NCBI RefSeq assembly: GCF_018449545.1
Contig: NZ_JAAVUR010000006.1
Location: 62,001 to 126,000 of the forward strand
Reading direction: 5' to 3'
DNA length: 64,000 bases
From: Granulicella sp. dw_53
Lineage (GTDB): Bacteria > Acidobacteriota > Terriglobia > Terriglobales > Acidobacteriaceae
Shown here: one piece after another, positions 1 through 8,737 of the stretch
Position numbering within the stretch: position 1 is the first letter of the stretch
Layout of the letters: every line of letters starts with the position of its first letter
Program-made: the position numbers and the translations under genes
Notes under the pieces: model-generated
Database searches by the model: none
What the model was told of the DNA's origin: nothing
The model's input: only the letters and a program-made list of their open reading frames with translations

Positions 1-5
1 CCATT

Positions 6-293
6 GTGTATTACAACTTATCTTTTACTAGAACGTATGAAGGTCTGCTAAGAGTTACCGCCGCGATCGATTCAGCCCAAGAAGAAGCCTTGGCGATCTT
101 CGAAGACGACAGAGCATTTCTGTCACTCGTCAAACACAGCGGGCTTGGACCTGAAGCTGTGGCCACGGTCGAGAGGGCCGTGGTCATAGCTTTTAGTCCA
201 TCCGGTCCGCCTACTTACTGCGAGCAACTGCAACTCACAGACCAACAACTCCGATTCCTCCGTCTCGGAATGGCCCTTAAGCTATCAGCATAA
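6..293 (+). CDS. Hypothetical protein, possibly 5'-truncated by the window edge
   Basis: This reading frame of 95 codons opens with GTG at the very left edge, so the true start may lie outside the window. No family is recognised. The product is soluble and acidic in its first half (AQEEALAIFEDD around residues 24-35), has no signal peptide or membrane segment, and ends in a leucine-rich stretch. Base composition is less GC-rich than in selO downstream, hinting at accessory DNA. It is separated from selO by 76 bases and is read in the same direction. The ORF could be spurious, but its composition and clean stop make a small real gene plausible. Confidence 0.4.
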   Translation: MYYNLSFTRTYEGLLRVTAAIDSAQEEALAIFEDDRAFLSLVKHSGLGPEAVATVERAVVIAFSPSGPPTYCEQLQLTDQQLRFLRLGMALKLSA

Positions 294-369
294 CCAGCTC
301 AGTAGCAGCCTCTTACGAACCGGAACGAAGCATCTAACCCATGCATACGATAGACACGTAGAATAGATC

Positions 370-1908
370 ATGCCTTTCCCACATGCTCCCGCGAGCACGT
401 CTTCCATCACCTCCGGCCCCCATCCAATCCGCTTCAACTTCGAAAACACCTACGCCCGCTTGCCGGAGCGCTTCTACTCCCGCCTCAATCCGACGGCCGT
501 CCCGACCCCACGCCTGATCAAGGTAAATGTAGAACTAGCCCGAGCCCTGGGGCTGGATCCTGAAGCTCTTGCAAGCCCAGAGGGCGTGCAGGTCCTGTCC
601 GGCAACCGCCTAGCCGAGGGGTCCGAGCCTCTGGCCATGGCCTACGCCGGACATCAGTTCGGGTACTTCGTGCCTCAGCTCGGCGATGGCCGCGCCAACC
701 TGCTCGGAGAGGTGGTTGGATCTAACGGCCTGCGCTACGACATCCAGCTCAAAGGCTCCGGCCCTACCCCCTTCTCCCGCCGCGGCGACGGCAGAGCCTC
801 GCTTGGTCCAGTCCTGCGCGAGTACATCGTAAGCGAGGCCATGGCGGCACTCGGCGTCCCAACAACGCGTGCCCTGGCCGCGGTCACCACCGGCGAAGAG
901 GTCCTGCGCGAAGAGGCCTTTCCCGGAGCCATTCTGACCCGTGTCGCAGCGAGCCACCTGCGCGTGGGCACCTTCCAGTACTTCTCCGCACAGGACGATG
1001 TAGAAGGGACGCGCATACTCGCGGACTACGCCATCGCCCGCCACTACCCTGGCGCGGCACACACGAAGCATCCATACCGGGCTCTGCTGGACGGCGTGAT
1101 CGCCCGGCACGCGGCACTGGTCGCACAATGGATGCTCCTTGGCTTCGTTCACGGCGTGATGAACACCGACAACACCTCCATCTCCGGCGAGACCATCGAC
1201 TACGGCCCTTGCGCCTTCATGGAGAACTACGATCCCAACACGGTCTTCAGCTCGATCGACCATCAAGAACGCTACGCCTATAGCAACCAACCCCGCGTCG
1301 CGCTTTGGAACCTGACCCGCCTCGCCGAGACATTGCTACCCGTCTTCGCGCAGGAACTGGGCGACGAAGCGTCCGCACTAGCCTCAGCCAAAGAAGCGCT
1401 CGCTGCCTTCACTCCCCAATTCGAAGCAGCTCGCCTCGCCGGTCTGCGCCGCAAACTTGGCCTCGTCACCGAGCGCAAAGAAGATGCGGCACTGGCAGAG
1501 GACCTCCTGAATCGCATGGCCGCCAACCGCGCCGACTTCACCTTAACCTTCCGCCGCCTCTGCGGCGCAGCGGCAGGACCAGAAGGAGACAAAGAAGTTC
1601 GCACCCTCTTCTCCGACCCAGGCGCCTATGATGCATGGGCCACTGGATGGCGCAGACGCTTGGAAGAAGAGCCCATCGCCTCGGCACAACGCGCCGCAAC
1701 AATGCGCATGGCAAACCCTGCCTTCATCCCCCGCAACCACATGGTAGAGGCAGCGCTCGACGCCGCCGTCGAGCAACAAAATCTTCAGCCATTCGAAGAC
1801 TTACTGGACGTAGTGTCGCGTCCCTACGAGGACAGGCCAAATCTGGAGCGGTACACCAAACCAGCCCGCCCCGAAGAGCGCGTCAACCATACCTTCTGCG
1901 GAACATAA
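370..1908 (+). CDS. selO: Protein adenylyltransferase SelO (YdiU/UPF0061 family)
   Basis: SelO proteins are pseudokinases that bind ATP in a flipped orientation and transfer AMP to Ser, Thr or Tyr of target proteins, with a role in redox stress. The 512-residue product has the usual bacterial length. Conserved blocks are visible in order: [17 protein letters not shown] (about 93-109), the lysine of [17 protein letters not shown] (near 128), GVPTTRALA, and the active-site region HGVMNTDN (261-268) followed by DYGPC (277-281) with the metal- and catalysis-linked Asn and Asp residues. The protein ends FCGT, keeping the C-terminal cysteine that is selenocysteine in some eukaryotic relatives. The ATG start lacks a strong Shine-Dalgarno. 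It appears monocistronic. Confidence 0.93.
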   Translation: MPFPHAPASTSSITSGPHPIRFNFENTYARLPERFYSRLNPTAVPTPRLIKVNVELARALGLDPEALASPEGVQVLSGNRLAEGSEPLAMAYAGHQFGYFVPQLGDGRANLLGEVVGSNGLRYDIQLKGSGPTPFSRRGDGRASLGPVLREYIVSEAMAALGVPTTRALAAVTTGEEVLREEAFPGAILTRVAASHLRVGTFQYFSAQDDVEGTRILADYAIARHYPGAAHTKHPYRALLDGVIARHAALVAQWMLLGFVHGVMNTDNTSISGETIDYGPCAFMENYDPNTVFSSIDHQERYAYSNQPRVALWNLTRLAETLLPVFAQELGDEASALASAKEALAAFTPQFEAARLAGLRRKLGLVTERKEDAALAEDLLNRMAANRADFTLTFRRLCGAAAGPEGDKEVRTLFSDPGAYDAWATGWRRRLEEEPIASAQRAATMRMANPAFIPRNHMVEAALDAAVEQQNLQPFEDLLDVVSRPYEDRPNLERYTKPARPEERVNHTFCGT

Positions 1909-2234
1909 GTGCCGGGAAGGTAGAACCACGCAAACCTTCTTCTCTTCAAAAAACTACCCGGTGCTGCGTCTCAACAGCACAACCCTGATACATCGGAACG
2001 AGTTATCAATCTTCGAGGCGAAAAACCTTGTTGGCTTAAGATGTCGTGGAATCAAAACGCTTGCCCATTGTTATTCAATCGCTCGCTAGTAGTTGTTCTC
2101 GCGAGTTAAGTCTACGAAGAAGGATTGGATTTCTACCTGCATGTGGAAGTCGGCGCGGCTGTAGCGATTTATTTACCACTCCACTAGGTAGAAGCGAAGC
2201 TACCAATCTGCATCTTTATTTGAGGTAAGTCTGG
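1909..2234. other. Intergenic stretch without recognisable gene
   Basis: The gap of about 325 bases between selO and the next ORF is AT-richer than its surroundings. I see no terminator-like hairpin with a T tract, no RNA gene and no repeat shared with the rest of the window. A short open frame here (2046-2228) has no coding character that I can support. Confidence 0.4.
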
Positions 2235-3269
2235 ATGCGTAAGCCACACATCAAATCAGTTATCGACAGTTTGAGAGAGCCTTGGTTCATCGGATCTCCG
2301 CTAGGGCCGAAATACGGTGTTCTTCTGACCGACGCCTTGGCCCTGCGCCAGGATAGAGACGCCTTGGAAAGAGCGTTGGCCTTGGGTGATTACAATGTAC
2401 ACACTGCGTCCAATAAGAATCAGAGGATGGCCTTAAGGGCCGTGTTACTCGCTTCATTCCTGATGAAACAGCACCCCCTTTCCTTACGGAACCGGCTGTA
2501 CGACAGATATAAAGACGTAGATGTGCCCTTCCTGGTACAAGGGTTTAAACATCTGTTTCCTGCCATCGTTGACACAAATCGAAGCTCTTGGGCGCCCAAT
2601 AATCTCACTGACCCGACAACACTAAACCCATACCTGAGACCTAGAGACTGGACAACTGGTGGAGCGCCGCTCTATAGATTTATAGTCCACGGTGTACGCC
2701 ACCAGTCGGAGGTTCTGGACGCACCAATACCCACGCTCTCAAGATGGTTGTGCATTAGCATGTGCTTGCTGAGCAACACCAAGCCAGCAAGCTTCTCCAA
2801 TCATGGTTTAATACTCGGCGTTCCCGCCACAAATATCATCACCACGTCGCCATCCGATCAATGGTTCGACAACTACGCTGGAACAGATAGAAGCATAAAA
2901 GCACCAGGCGTCTCCTTGTCCGACCATATTATTGACAAGAACCTCCGCATCGGGGGATTGCTGACGCCTACTCAAATCATCAATCGCCAAGGGACACAGG
3001 CCGCATTGCAAAACTTTGTCGGCGACGCGTTGACAGAGTATAACGAGATCATTGTCTGCGGCATTCCGAATATGGTGATGCCTTTTGGTGGCAGGACGGG
3101 TCCGCTGCAATTGCTGGGAACCTTCATACAAACGCGGATGAATGGCACTCTACCTGGTTTCTATGAAGGATCCCAAGGCAATTTTAAGTTAGTCGAAACG
3201 GCTGCTATGGCATGCGCTCGTCGACACAGCGTTCCTCTTCTCTATCTGCCAAACCCGGCTCTCGGATAA
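2235..3269 (+). CDS. Hypothetical protein of unknown family (accessory, lower GC)
   Basis: The 344-residue product is not recognised. It lacks a signal peptide and clear membrane helices. The N-terminal third is helical and basic (RQDRDALERALALGDYN near 38-54), followed by a mid-section with several Trp and Tyr residues. The C-terminal third carries GLILGVPATNIITTSPSDQW (about 193-212) and YNEIIVCG (near 275-282), a layout loosely reminiscent of some toxin or ADP-ribosyltransferase-like folds, but this is weak inference and no catalytic triad can be assigned. Composition is clearly less GC-rich than the neighbouring housekeeping genes, as in the other accessory loci at 7.4-9.7 kb and 18.7-19.9 kb. 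It stands alone between selO and the convergent TonB receptor. Confidence 0.6.
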   Translation: MRKPHIKSVIDSLREPWFIGSPLGPKYGVLLTDALALRQDRDALERALALGDYNVHTASNKNQRMALRAVLLASFLMKQHPLSLRNRLYDRYKDVDVPFLVQGFKHLFPAIVDTNRSSWAPNNLTDPTTLNPYLRPRDWTTGGAPLYRFIVHGVRHQSEVLDAPIPTLSRWLCISMCLLSNTKPASFSNHGLILGVPATNIITTSPSDQWFDNYAGTDRSIKAPGVSLSDHIIDKNLRIGGLLTPTQIINRQGTQAALQNFVGDALTEYNEIIVCGIPNMVMPFGGRTGPLQLLGTFIQTRMNGTLPGFYEGSQGNFKLVETAAMACARRHSVPLLYLPNPALG

Positions 3270-3362
3270 CTAGCGCGTTCGTACCACCAGAACGTAGCAG
3301 CTGGCTTCAAGCGATAACTACAGCGATTGGGCGGACCCATGGAATCAGGTCCGCCCGATCGG

Positions 3363-6300
3363 TTAGAAGTGGAGCCGCAACACGAACTCCATGGTGCGAG
3401 GATCGGTTGTGGTGGTCACCTGACCGAAATTGTTCCCTAAAGGCGGGTAGCTTCCGTCTGGAAGAGGAGCGCCCAGCGTAGCGACGTTCGAAGAGCCGAC
3501 CGAGAAGAACGACAGATGGTTTGGAACGTTGAACATCTCGGCCCGGAACTCCAGTCCAATCTGTTCATGAATCGCAATGTTCTTCTGCAGCGCTGCATCC
3601 CAGTTGTTGAACAGCGGTCCCTTGATGGCGTCGTAACCCAGGTTGCCATAGGTCCCTGGAGCCGGCGCTGCGAAGGCGGAAGCGTTCAAATATTGCTTGC
3701 CGTTATGAGCGTATGGATTGCCAATCAGATTCGGACGTTGCTGCGCGACGTTGGAAGTAGTTACCAGGTTTCCAGCGACCGACAGGCCGGAGGGTTGAAC
3801 CACATTGATTGGCAGACCGTTCGCGATGCGGGTAATTCCCGAGAGCTGCCAACCACCCAGGACCTGTTTATACCACTCGTGCTCATGCTGCCAGAACGGA
3901 ATGGGATAGACATAGCTGGCGACGAAGATCTTCGGCTGGTTGTAGTTCGCCGGACCGTAGTCGCCATGGATGTTGTTGCTGTCCTGCGGCTGGAAATCGA
4001 AGGTAGAGCCATCGGTCAACGCCTTGGACCAGGTATACGACAGAGTGACGAGGCCGCCCTTGCTGAAGCGCGTCTGCAAGCGTGCCTGCAGCGAGTTGTA
4101 GTTGGAGTGTGCACCGTTGGTGTACTGGTAGATCTCGCCGTAGCCCTTGAAGGGGCGCAGAGCATTTCGGGCCACAGTAGGATTTGCATTCTCGATGCCC
4201 GCGGGTCCCTGGTTGAGATCCTTGCGATAGGTGAGATTCGTGGAACGTGACCCCACATAGTTCACCTCGACCGAGGTGTTGTCGAACAGCTTATGCTGTA
4301 CGCCAACGCTGTAGTTGTGAATCCGCGGCGGTGCAAGATTGTGATCCGCCGAGTTGGAGATGTTGGTCGGCGCAGAGCTGTTGACGCCGATGGCGCCCAG
4401 GTTATCCGCATTGCCGGCACTGGCGAGCGAAGCCACAGCGGTGAACGGCAACTGAGAAACCGCGCCGTAGATGTAGTTGCCTTCGACACGCTCGTACGAC
4501 ATGCCATAACCGCCATGTACAACAGTCTGCTGCTTCCCGGTCAGGTCATAAGCAAATCCAACGCGCGGAGCAAAGGTGTTGTAAACGGTATTCACGATGC
4601 CACCGGGCAGGCCGTGGAACAGCGCCTGCACCTGGGGATTGTTGTACACGCTCGGCGCAACCACTTGCTTCGCCTTATCGGAAAAGCCGGTTCCCGGCAG
4701 TACAAGGCCGTTGAATGGAGCCGGAGCAGCAGTGATCAGGCCAGTCGTAGGGTTGATGGTCGCAGCCTTTGTCGCATCGTAGAAGTTCGGGTCGAAGAAG
4801 GCGGTGTTATTCGGCCAACTGGAGATAGGAGGCATGTACTGCCAGCGAAGGCCCAGGTTCAAGGTCAGCCGGCGGCTCACGGTCCAGTCATCCTGCAGAT
4901 ACGTCTCGAACTGCACGAAGCGGGCTTGTACTTGCGGAATGTTGCTGCCTTCGGTGTAGTTGGCGAAGTTACCGCGAACCAGATTTTCGAGTGCCGATAT
5001 CGTTGTAGGAACGCCATTTATAATGGGAGCTGTCCCTGAGAACGTAAACGCACCATTCAGCTGCGGCGGCGCCGTCTGGTTCTTGCGGGCGCGCCAAAAA
5101 TATGCACCTGCCTTGACAGAGTGATTCCCCAGGATGCGGGAGAAGTCATCCTTCAGCGCATAGATACGCTGCGAGTTATCGAACTGCCGGGGAGTCACGC
5201 CCGGAATACTATACCCCGTAACCGTGATCTGCGGAATGGTGGGCGAAGCGTTATACAGAGTGGCGTAGGTCAGGCCGTAGTCGGAACGGTTGATCGGCTT
5301 GTTGGCGAACTGGGAGTTTGGCCGAATGTTCCCACCCTCATTAATAATGTTTCCAGAGTAGGATCCCGTCGCAACATTCACTGTCTTGGAGTTGAAGGTG
5401 TGTGTCCAGGACAGAGAGGATGTAAGGCCCGGAATCGTTCGGTCATAGATGACATAGTTGGTTGGATTGCCGACGTTCAGCACGTTGTCGTGAACGAAGT
5501 GTCCGCTGATTTGGTTCTTCTCGTTCAGGTTGTAATCGACCTTGACCAGGTACTCCGACTGGTTGTTGTTCCCCAGGCTCAGGTAGCGGTAGTTGCCACT
5601 CGGGTCCGTCAGCACCGTCGCGGCCAAAGCACGGCCTGTTGCAGTCGACGGCCCAATGATTAAGTTTCTGGAGGGGTCAACGGGATTGATCGCAGCCGCA
5701 ATCGCCGTCGGCGTGGGGACCGGTACGGTTGTAACCGTGGACGTACGCAGACGCTTGTACTCCTGGGCCGCAAAGAAGAACAGCTTGTCCCGGTTCCGAT
5801 TCAGTAGACCCGGAATCCAGATGGGACCACCGATGGTGTACCCGAAGTCGTTGTACCGCAGCGGCGCTTTGATCGGAGCCTGGCTCAAAGAGCTGATCGC
5901 ACGGAAAGGATAAGCCTGAACGGCATCGTTACGGATGTACTCGTACGCGCTGCCATGGAAGTCGTGACCGCCGCTCTTGATCGCGACCGAGACAGTCGCG
6001 CCCGAAGTACCGCCGTAGCTGGCATCGTAGCTGGAGGCAACGTTACGAAACTGCTGCAACGAGTCCGGCGAGATGTTGACGAAGTTGTTGCCGCCGCCGC
6101 CGTTGTCCTTGTTGTCGACGCCATCGATGAAGTAGTTCGCCGAATCGGTACGAATACCGTTGACCGACTGCGAGTTGCCATTGACGCCGTACGTGCCGAA
6201 GATGGCGAAACCACTAGCCACCGTCTGCGAGACGCCAGGCTGCAGCGTCAACAGCTGAACATAATTGCGGCCGTTCAACTGGATCTGCGTGGCCTCTGTG

Positions 6301-6716
6301 CTTGTGATCACGCCGCCGATCTCCGCTGTCGTCGTCTGAATCAGCACTGTATCGGCTTTCACCGCGATCGACTCGGTCACCTGCCCGACCTCAAGCTGCA
6401 CCGGAACAGCAGGCTTACCGCCCACATCGACGTTCACGCCGCTGAGGATCGATTTCTTGAAACCCTGCATCACCGTCGTGACCGTGTACACACCGACCGG
6501 CAGGTTCAAGACGGTATAGTTGCCATCGTCGTTGGAGTGCACCGTGCGAGTGACGCGAGTCGCCTCATTGGTCGCGGTCACCTCCGCTTGGGGGACCGCA
6601 GCACCCGATGGATCGGTGACCACGCCAGAAATCTGCTGACTGTCCACAGCCTGGCCAAAAGCCAGACCTACGGACGATACGAATAAGACAAGTGCAATGA
6701 TAAGTACCCGCTTCAT
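3363..6716 (-). CDS. TonB-dependent receptor, Oar-like, with carboxypeptidase regulatory-like domain
   Basis: This 1117-residue outer-membrane protein begins with a signal peptide (MKRVLIIALVLFVSSVGLAF, cleaved near residue 21). A carboxypeptidase-regulatory-like beta-sandwich follows (about 28-110: GVVTDPSGAAVPQAEVTATN, then DGNYTVLNLPVGVYTV), then a plug domain (about 115-240, NGRNYVQLLTLQPGVSQ), and a long beta-barrel ending in the aromatic signature LRLHF. This architecture is the typical large receptor of Terriglobia and probably imports oligosaccharides or similar ligands energised by TonB. Substrate is not readable from the protein. A GGTCTAGACC palindrome lies about 175 bases upstream of the start and may be its operator. 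No SusD-like partner is adjacent. Confidence 0.93.
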   Translation of the reverse strand: MKRVLIIALVLFVSSVGLAFGQAVDSQQISGVVTDPSGAAVPQAEVTATNEATRVTRTVHSNDDGNYTVLNLPVGVYTVTTVMQGFKKSILSGVNVDVGGKPAVPVQLEVGQVTESIAVKADTVLIQTTTAEIGGVITSTEATQIQLNGRNYVQLLTLQPGVSQTVASGFAIFGTYGVNGNSQSVNGIRTDSANYFIDGVDNKDNGGGGNNFVNISPDSLQQFRNVASSYDASYGGTSGATVSVAIKSGGHDFHGSAYEYIRNDAVQAYPFRAISSLSQAPIKAPLRYNDFGYTIGGPIWIPGLLNRNRDKLFFFAAQEYKRLRTSTVTTVPVPTPTAIAAAINPVDPSRNLIIGPSTATGRALAATVLTDPSGNYRYLSLGNNNQSEYLVKVDYNLNEKNQISGHFVHDNVLNVGNPTNYVIYDRTIPGLTSSLSWTHTFNSKTVNVATGSYSGNIINEGGNIRPNSQFANKPINRSDYGLTYATLYNASPTIPQITVTGYSIPGVTPRQFDNSQRIYALKDDFSRILGNHSVKAGAYFWRARKNQTAPPQLNGAFTFSGTAPIINGVPTTISALENLVRGNFANYTEGSNIPQVQARFVQFETYLQDDWTVSRRLTLNLGLRWQYMPPISSWPNNTAFFDPNFYDATKAATINPTTGLITAAPAPFNGLVLPGTGFSDKAKQVVAPSVYNNPQVQALFHGLPGGIVNTVYNTFAPRVGFAYDLTGKQQTVVHGGYGMSYERVEGNYIYGAVSQLPFTAVASLASAGNADNLGAIGVNSSAPTNISNSADHNLAPPRIHNYSVGVQHKLFDNTSVEVNYVGSRSTNLTYRKDLNQGPAGIENANPTVARNALRPFKGYGEIYQYTNGAHSNYNSLQARLQTRFSKGGLVTLSYTWSKALTDGSTFDFQPQDSNNIHGDYGPANYNQPKIFVASYVYPIPFWQHEHEWYKQVLGGWQLSGITRIANGLPINVVQPSGLSVAGNLVTTSNVAQQRPNLIGNPYAHNGKQYLNASAFAAPAPGTYGNLGYDAIKGPLFNNWDAALQKNIAIHEQIGLEFRAEMFNVPNHLSFFSVGSSNVATLGAPLPDGSYPPLGNNFGQVTTTTDPRTMEFVLRLHF

Positions 6717-6888
6717 TTACGACCCCCTGAAATTCAAATAGTTCTTCGGTATACAGCGCCCGTGAACGTGCTCTCTTGAAGGTCGGCACGATTCAGTTCT
6801 GCTTTGCGCTTCTTTACTACGCGGGCGAAACTATATAGGGTTGGGCACTCACACTGTCAACAAAATAAATTCCACCCTGTATTGAGGC

Positions 6889-6898
6889 GGTCTAGACC
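6889..6898. promoter_or_regulatory. GGTCTAGACC palindrome, DasR/NagR-like operator candidate
   Basis: A perfect 10-base palindrome sits upstream of the TonB receptor. It matches the core of the GntR-family DasR/NagR operators (TGGTCTAGACCA), which control N-acetylglucosamine and chitin uptake. The outer bases match on the right side only. Regulation of the receptor by such a repressor is inference, since no GntR gene is present in the window. Confidence 0.4.
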
Positions 6899-7368
6899 AA
6901 GGGAAATATCTCAAAGTCACACAGGTCGCGTCAGAAGCGCCACCAATATGTCATTGCTGCACGATGAATAAAGACTCGCCCACCCAAAACCAGGTTTAGG
7001 TCGCAAATATCCCAAAGCTGCCCATAAGCCCTCGACAACCTCTGCGAAATCAATCTTAAGCTCGTTTATTTCGAGCCCCGTGCGATCTGCATGAAAGCCA
7101 GGGAAAGCAATCGAAAATTACCGCGAGCCATTCGCGAATCCTCTTCGCCATGACTTCCAGTTCGAGTATCTTGTCGGAAAGTAGTCAGAAGCCTATAGAG
7201 CCCTGATCGAGAAAACGATCGAGCGAGCTGCCAACAACAGCCACACTTAGAAGCATCGCAAGACTTACAAGCGGCATGGATGTTGTAGTCGATCAACACT
7301 TAGAGACTGCCGCCGTAAGCTTCTGGATGCCGCTGTCCTGGGCAAACATCCCCCTCTTCCTTGGATCC

Positions 7369-7400
7369 CTCGGCGAAGCGAGGAATCGCCCTACCTTGCC
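7369..7400. repeat. Left copy of an imperfect direct repeat bounding the RM island
   Basis: This 32-base segment matches 9708-9739 at 26 of 32 positions. Its core CTCGGCGAAGCGAGGAA can form a short hairpin. The right copy covers the last bases and stop codon of mnmE, so the pair may be attachment-site-like repeats left by insertion at the mnmE 3' end. Confidence 0.45.
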
Positions 7401-7488
7401 TTCTCCCACCCGGACTGGAAGTGCATTTCTAATGAATTGCCTGAGAATCCTGAAGGCACAAAAGAAATTCCCCCTAGGCAGATGCAGC

Positions 7489-8637
7489 TCAGAGCATCGT
7501 TGCGACAGATTCTGCAATCGCCCGACCGAGCAGTGGCGGTACAGCATTGCCTATCTGCTTTACTACCTGTGTACGATTCCCCGAAAAAAAGAAAGTGTCA
7601 TCGAAAGACTGTAATCTCGCTCCTTCACGAGGTGTCAGAGCTCGATCTTGAATCGGATGAATGCAGCGATTGGAAGCAGGATGGACGAAATTCACTGTAA
7701 TCGTCACGGCTGGTTCATCTCCATCAAGACGCGAATAGCAGGAGCTAAAACCACTCGAAATTAGATGGGACGGAATCGAGCTGATGTTCTTCCCAGAATG
7801 ACGGATTATTTCTAACATCTTGGGTGTGTGAGCCGTCGCGGAATGAAGACTGACCTGAGCCGATCTGCCCCGTCGACTAAGTTGATAGCCGTTTTGGACA
7901 TCGCGGTATCCCACAGCTGATTCTCCCGCCGCTATGGCAGGCAGATCCGAAATGGCCTCTAGCACAGAGACCGCCTTCTCTAGTGCGGCAGCTTTGGCAT
8001 TAAACAGATTCGGTTGCATAGGGGAGTGTAGACGAGATCGATCCTTGTGCCCGATCGTTGCCCCGCAAGATGAGTGCGTAGGGTTAGGAAACCTGATTTT
8101 TATTCCCTTTTGCGCGCCGATCATTATCAAGCGCTCTCGCTTCTGCGGAACACCATAGTGCGCTGCATTCAAGATGCGCCACTCCGTCTCATATCCTAGA
8201 GAGCGAAAACAAGCTTCCATGCTCTCTACGGTGTTACCGGATCGATGTGTCGCCAAGCCCACGACGTTTTCAAGAACAAAGACGGTCGGTCTGAAGTAAT
8301 TGACGAACGAAGCGTATTCTTCAAAGAGGCTGTTTCTCGGATCATCTTCGATAGAAGATCTGAAGGGCCGAATTGAAGAAAATCCTTGGCATGGAGGGCC
8401 ACCCAAAATCACATCTATTTGCCCCTTCTTAAGCTTCAGCTTCTCCGAAACTTCAATTCGCCTCAATCTGCGTATATCGCCCGTCAGCATAAGAGCATCG
8501 GGATGGTTGGCCTGAAACGTCTTTCCAGCAACGGGGAGTACATCGACACCTAAACATGTTTTGAATCCAAGTGCCGCTGATTCAAAGCCATAAGAAAACC
8601 CTCCGGTCCCGCAAAAAAGATCAAGAACGTTATACAT
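7489..8637 (-). CDS. C5-cytosine DNA methyltransferase of a type II restriction-modification system
   Basis: The 382-residue enzyme transfers a methyl group from S-adenosylmethionine to carbon 5 of cytosine in its recognition site. All ordered motifs are visible: motif I DLFCGTGGF (6-14), motif IV GGPPCQGFS (79-87) with catalytic Cys83, motif VI ENV (123-125), motif VIII QKRERL (165-170), a target-recognition region (about 190-325), motif IX RALTPREGARLQSF (332-345) and motif X QIGNAVPPLLG (361-371). The ATG is preceded by AGGAG at good spacing. The gene is divergent from an HTH-nuclease gene across about 100 bases that hold a perfect palindrome. GC content is lower than in flanking chromosomal genes, consistent with horizontal acquisition. 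The methylated sequence cannot be predicted from the protein. Confidence 0.95.
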   Translation of the reverse strand: MYNVLDLFCGTGGFSYGFESAALGFKTCLGVDVLPVAGKTFQANHPDALMLTGDIRRLRRIEVSEKLKLKKGQIDVILGGPPCQGFSSIRPFRSSIEDDPRNSLFEEYASFVNYFRPTVFVLENVVGLATHRSGNTVESMEACFRSLGYETEWRILNAAHYGVPQKRERLIMIGAQKGIKIRFPNPTHSSCGATIGHKDRSRLHSPMQPNLFNAKAAALEKAVSVLEAISDLPAIAAGESAVGYRDVQNGYQLSRRGRSAQVSLHSATAHTPKMLEIIRHSGKNISSIPSHLISSGFSSCYSRLDGDEPAVTITVNFVHPASNRCIHPIQDRALTPREGARLQSFDDTFFFSGNRTQVVKQIGNAVPPLLGRAIAESVATML

Positions 8638-8676
8638 ACCATCTCCTAAGCTAAGCGAATTTTAGCACCGCCGGTG

Positions 8677-8690
8677 GAGACTATAGTCTC
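8677..8690. promoter_or_regulatory. C-box-like operator between the divergent RM genes
   Basis: GAGACTATAGTCTC is a perfect 14-base palindrome in the middle of the divergent intergenic region. It closely resembles the GACT-spacer-AGTC boxes bound by controller (C) proteins of type II systems such as PvuII and AhdI. The adjacent HTH domain is the obvious candidate to bind it. Confidence 0.7.
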
Positions 8691-8737
8691 GTATCTTTCG
8701 GTGTGCTCTTTCTTCTAGCATTAGTCACAGATCTCAA

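Larger units (their letters stand above)
6717..7488. other. Long non-coding gap upstream of the TonB receptor and downstream of the RM island
   Basis: These roughly 770 bases hold the promoter region of the leftward TonB receptor, including the palindrome at 6889-6898. Toward the right end is a copy of a repeat (7369-7400) related to the mnmE 3' flank. Short open frames exist in several phases but none has a convincing start, ribosome-binding site or recognisable protein. Confidence 0.5.

Noticed and set aside
7066-7547. Short frames in the gap left of the RM island
   Set aside because: None has a good start site or coding composition, and they partly overlap the repeat at 7369-7400.
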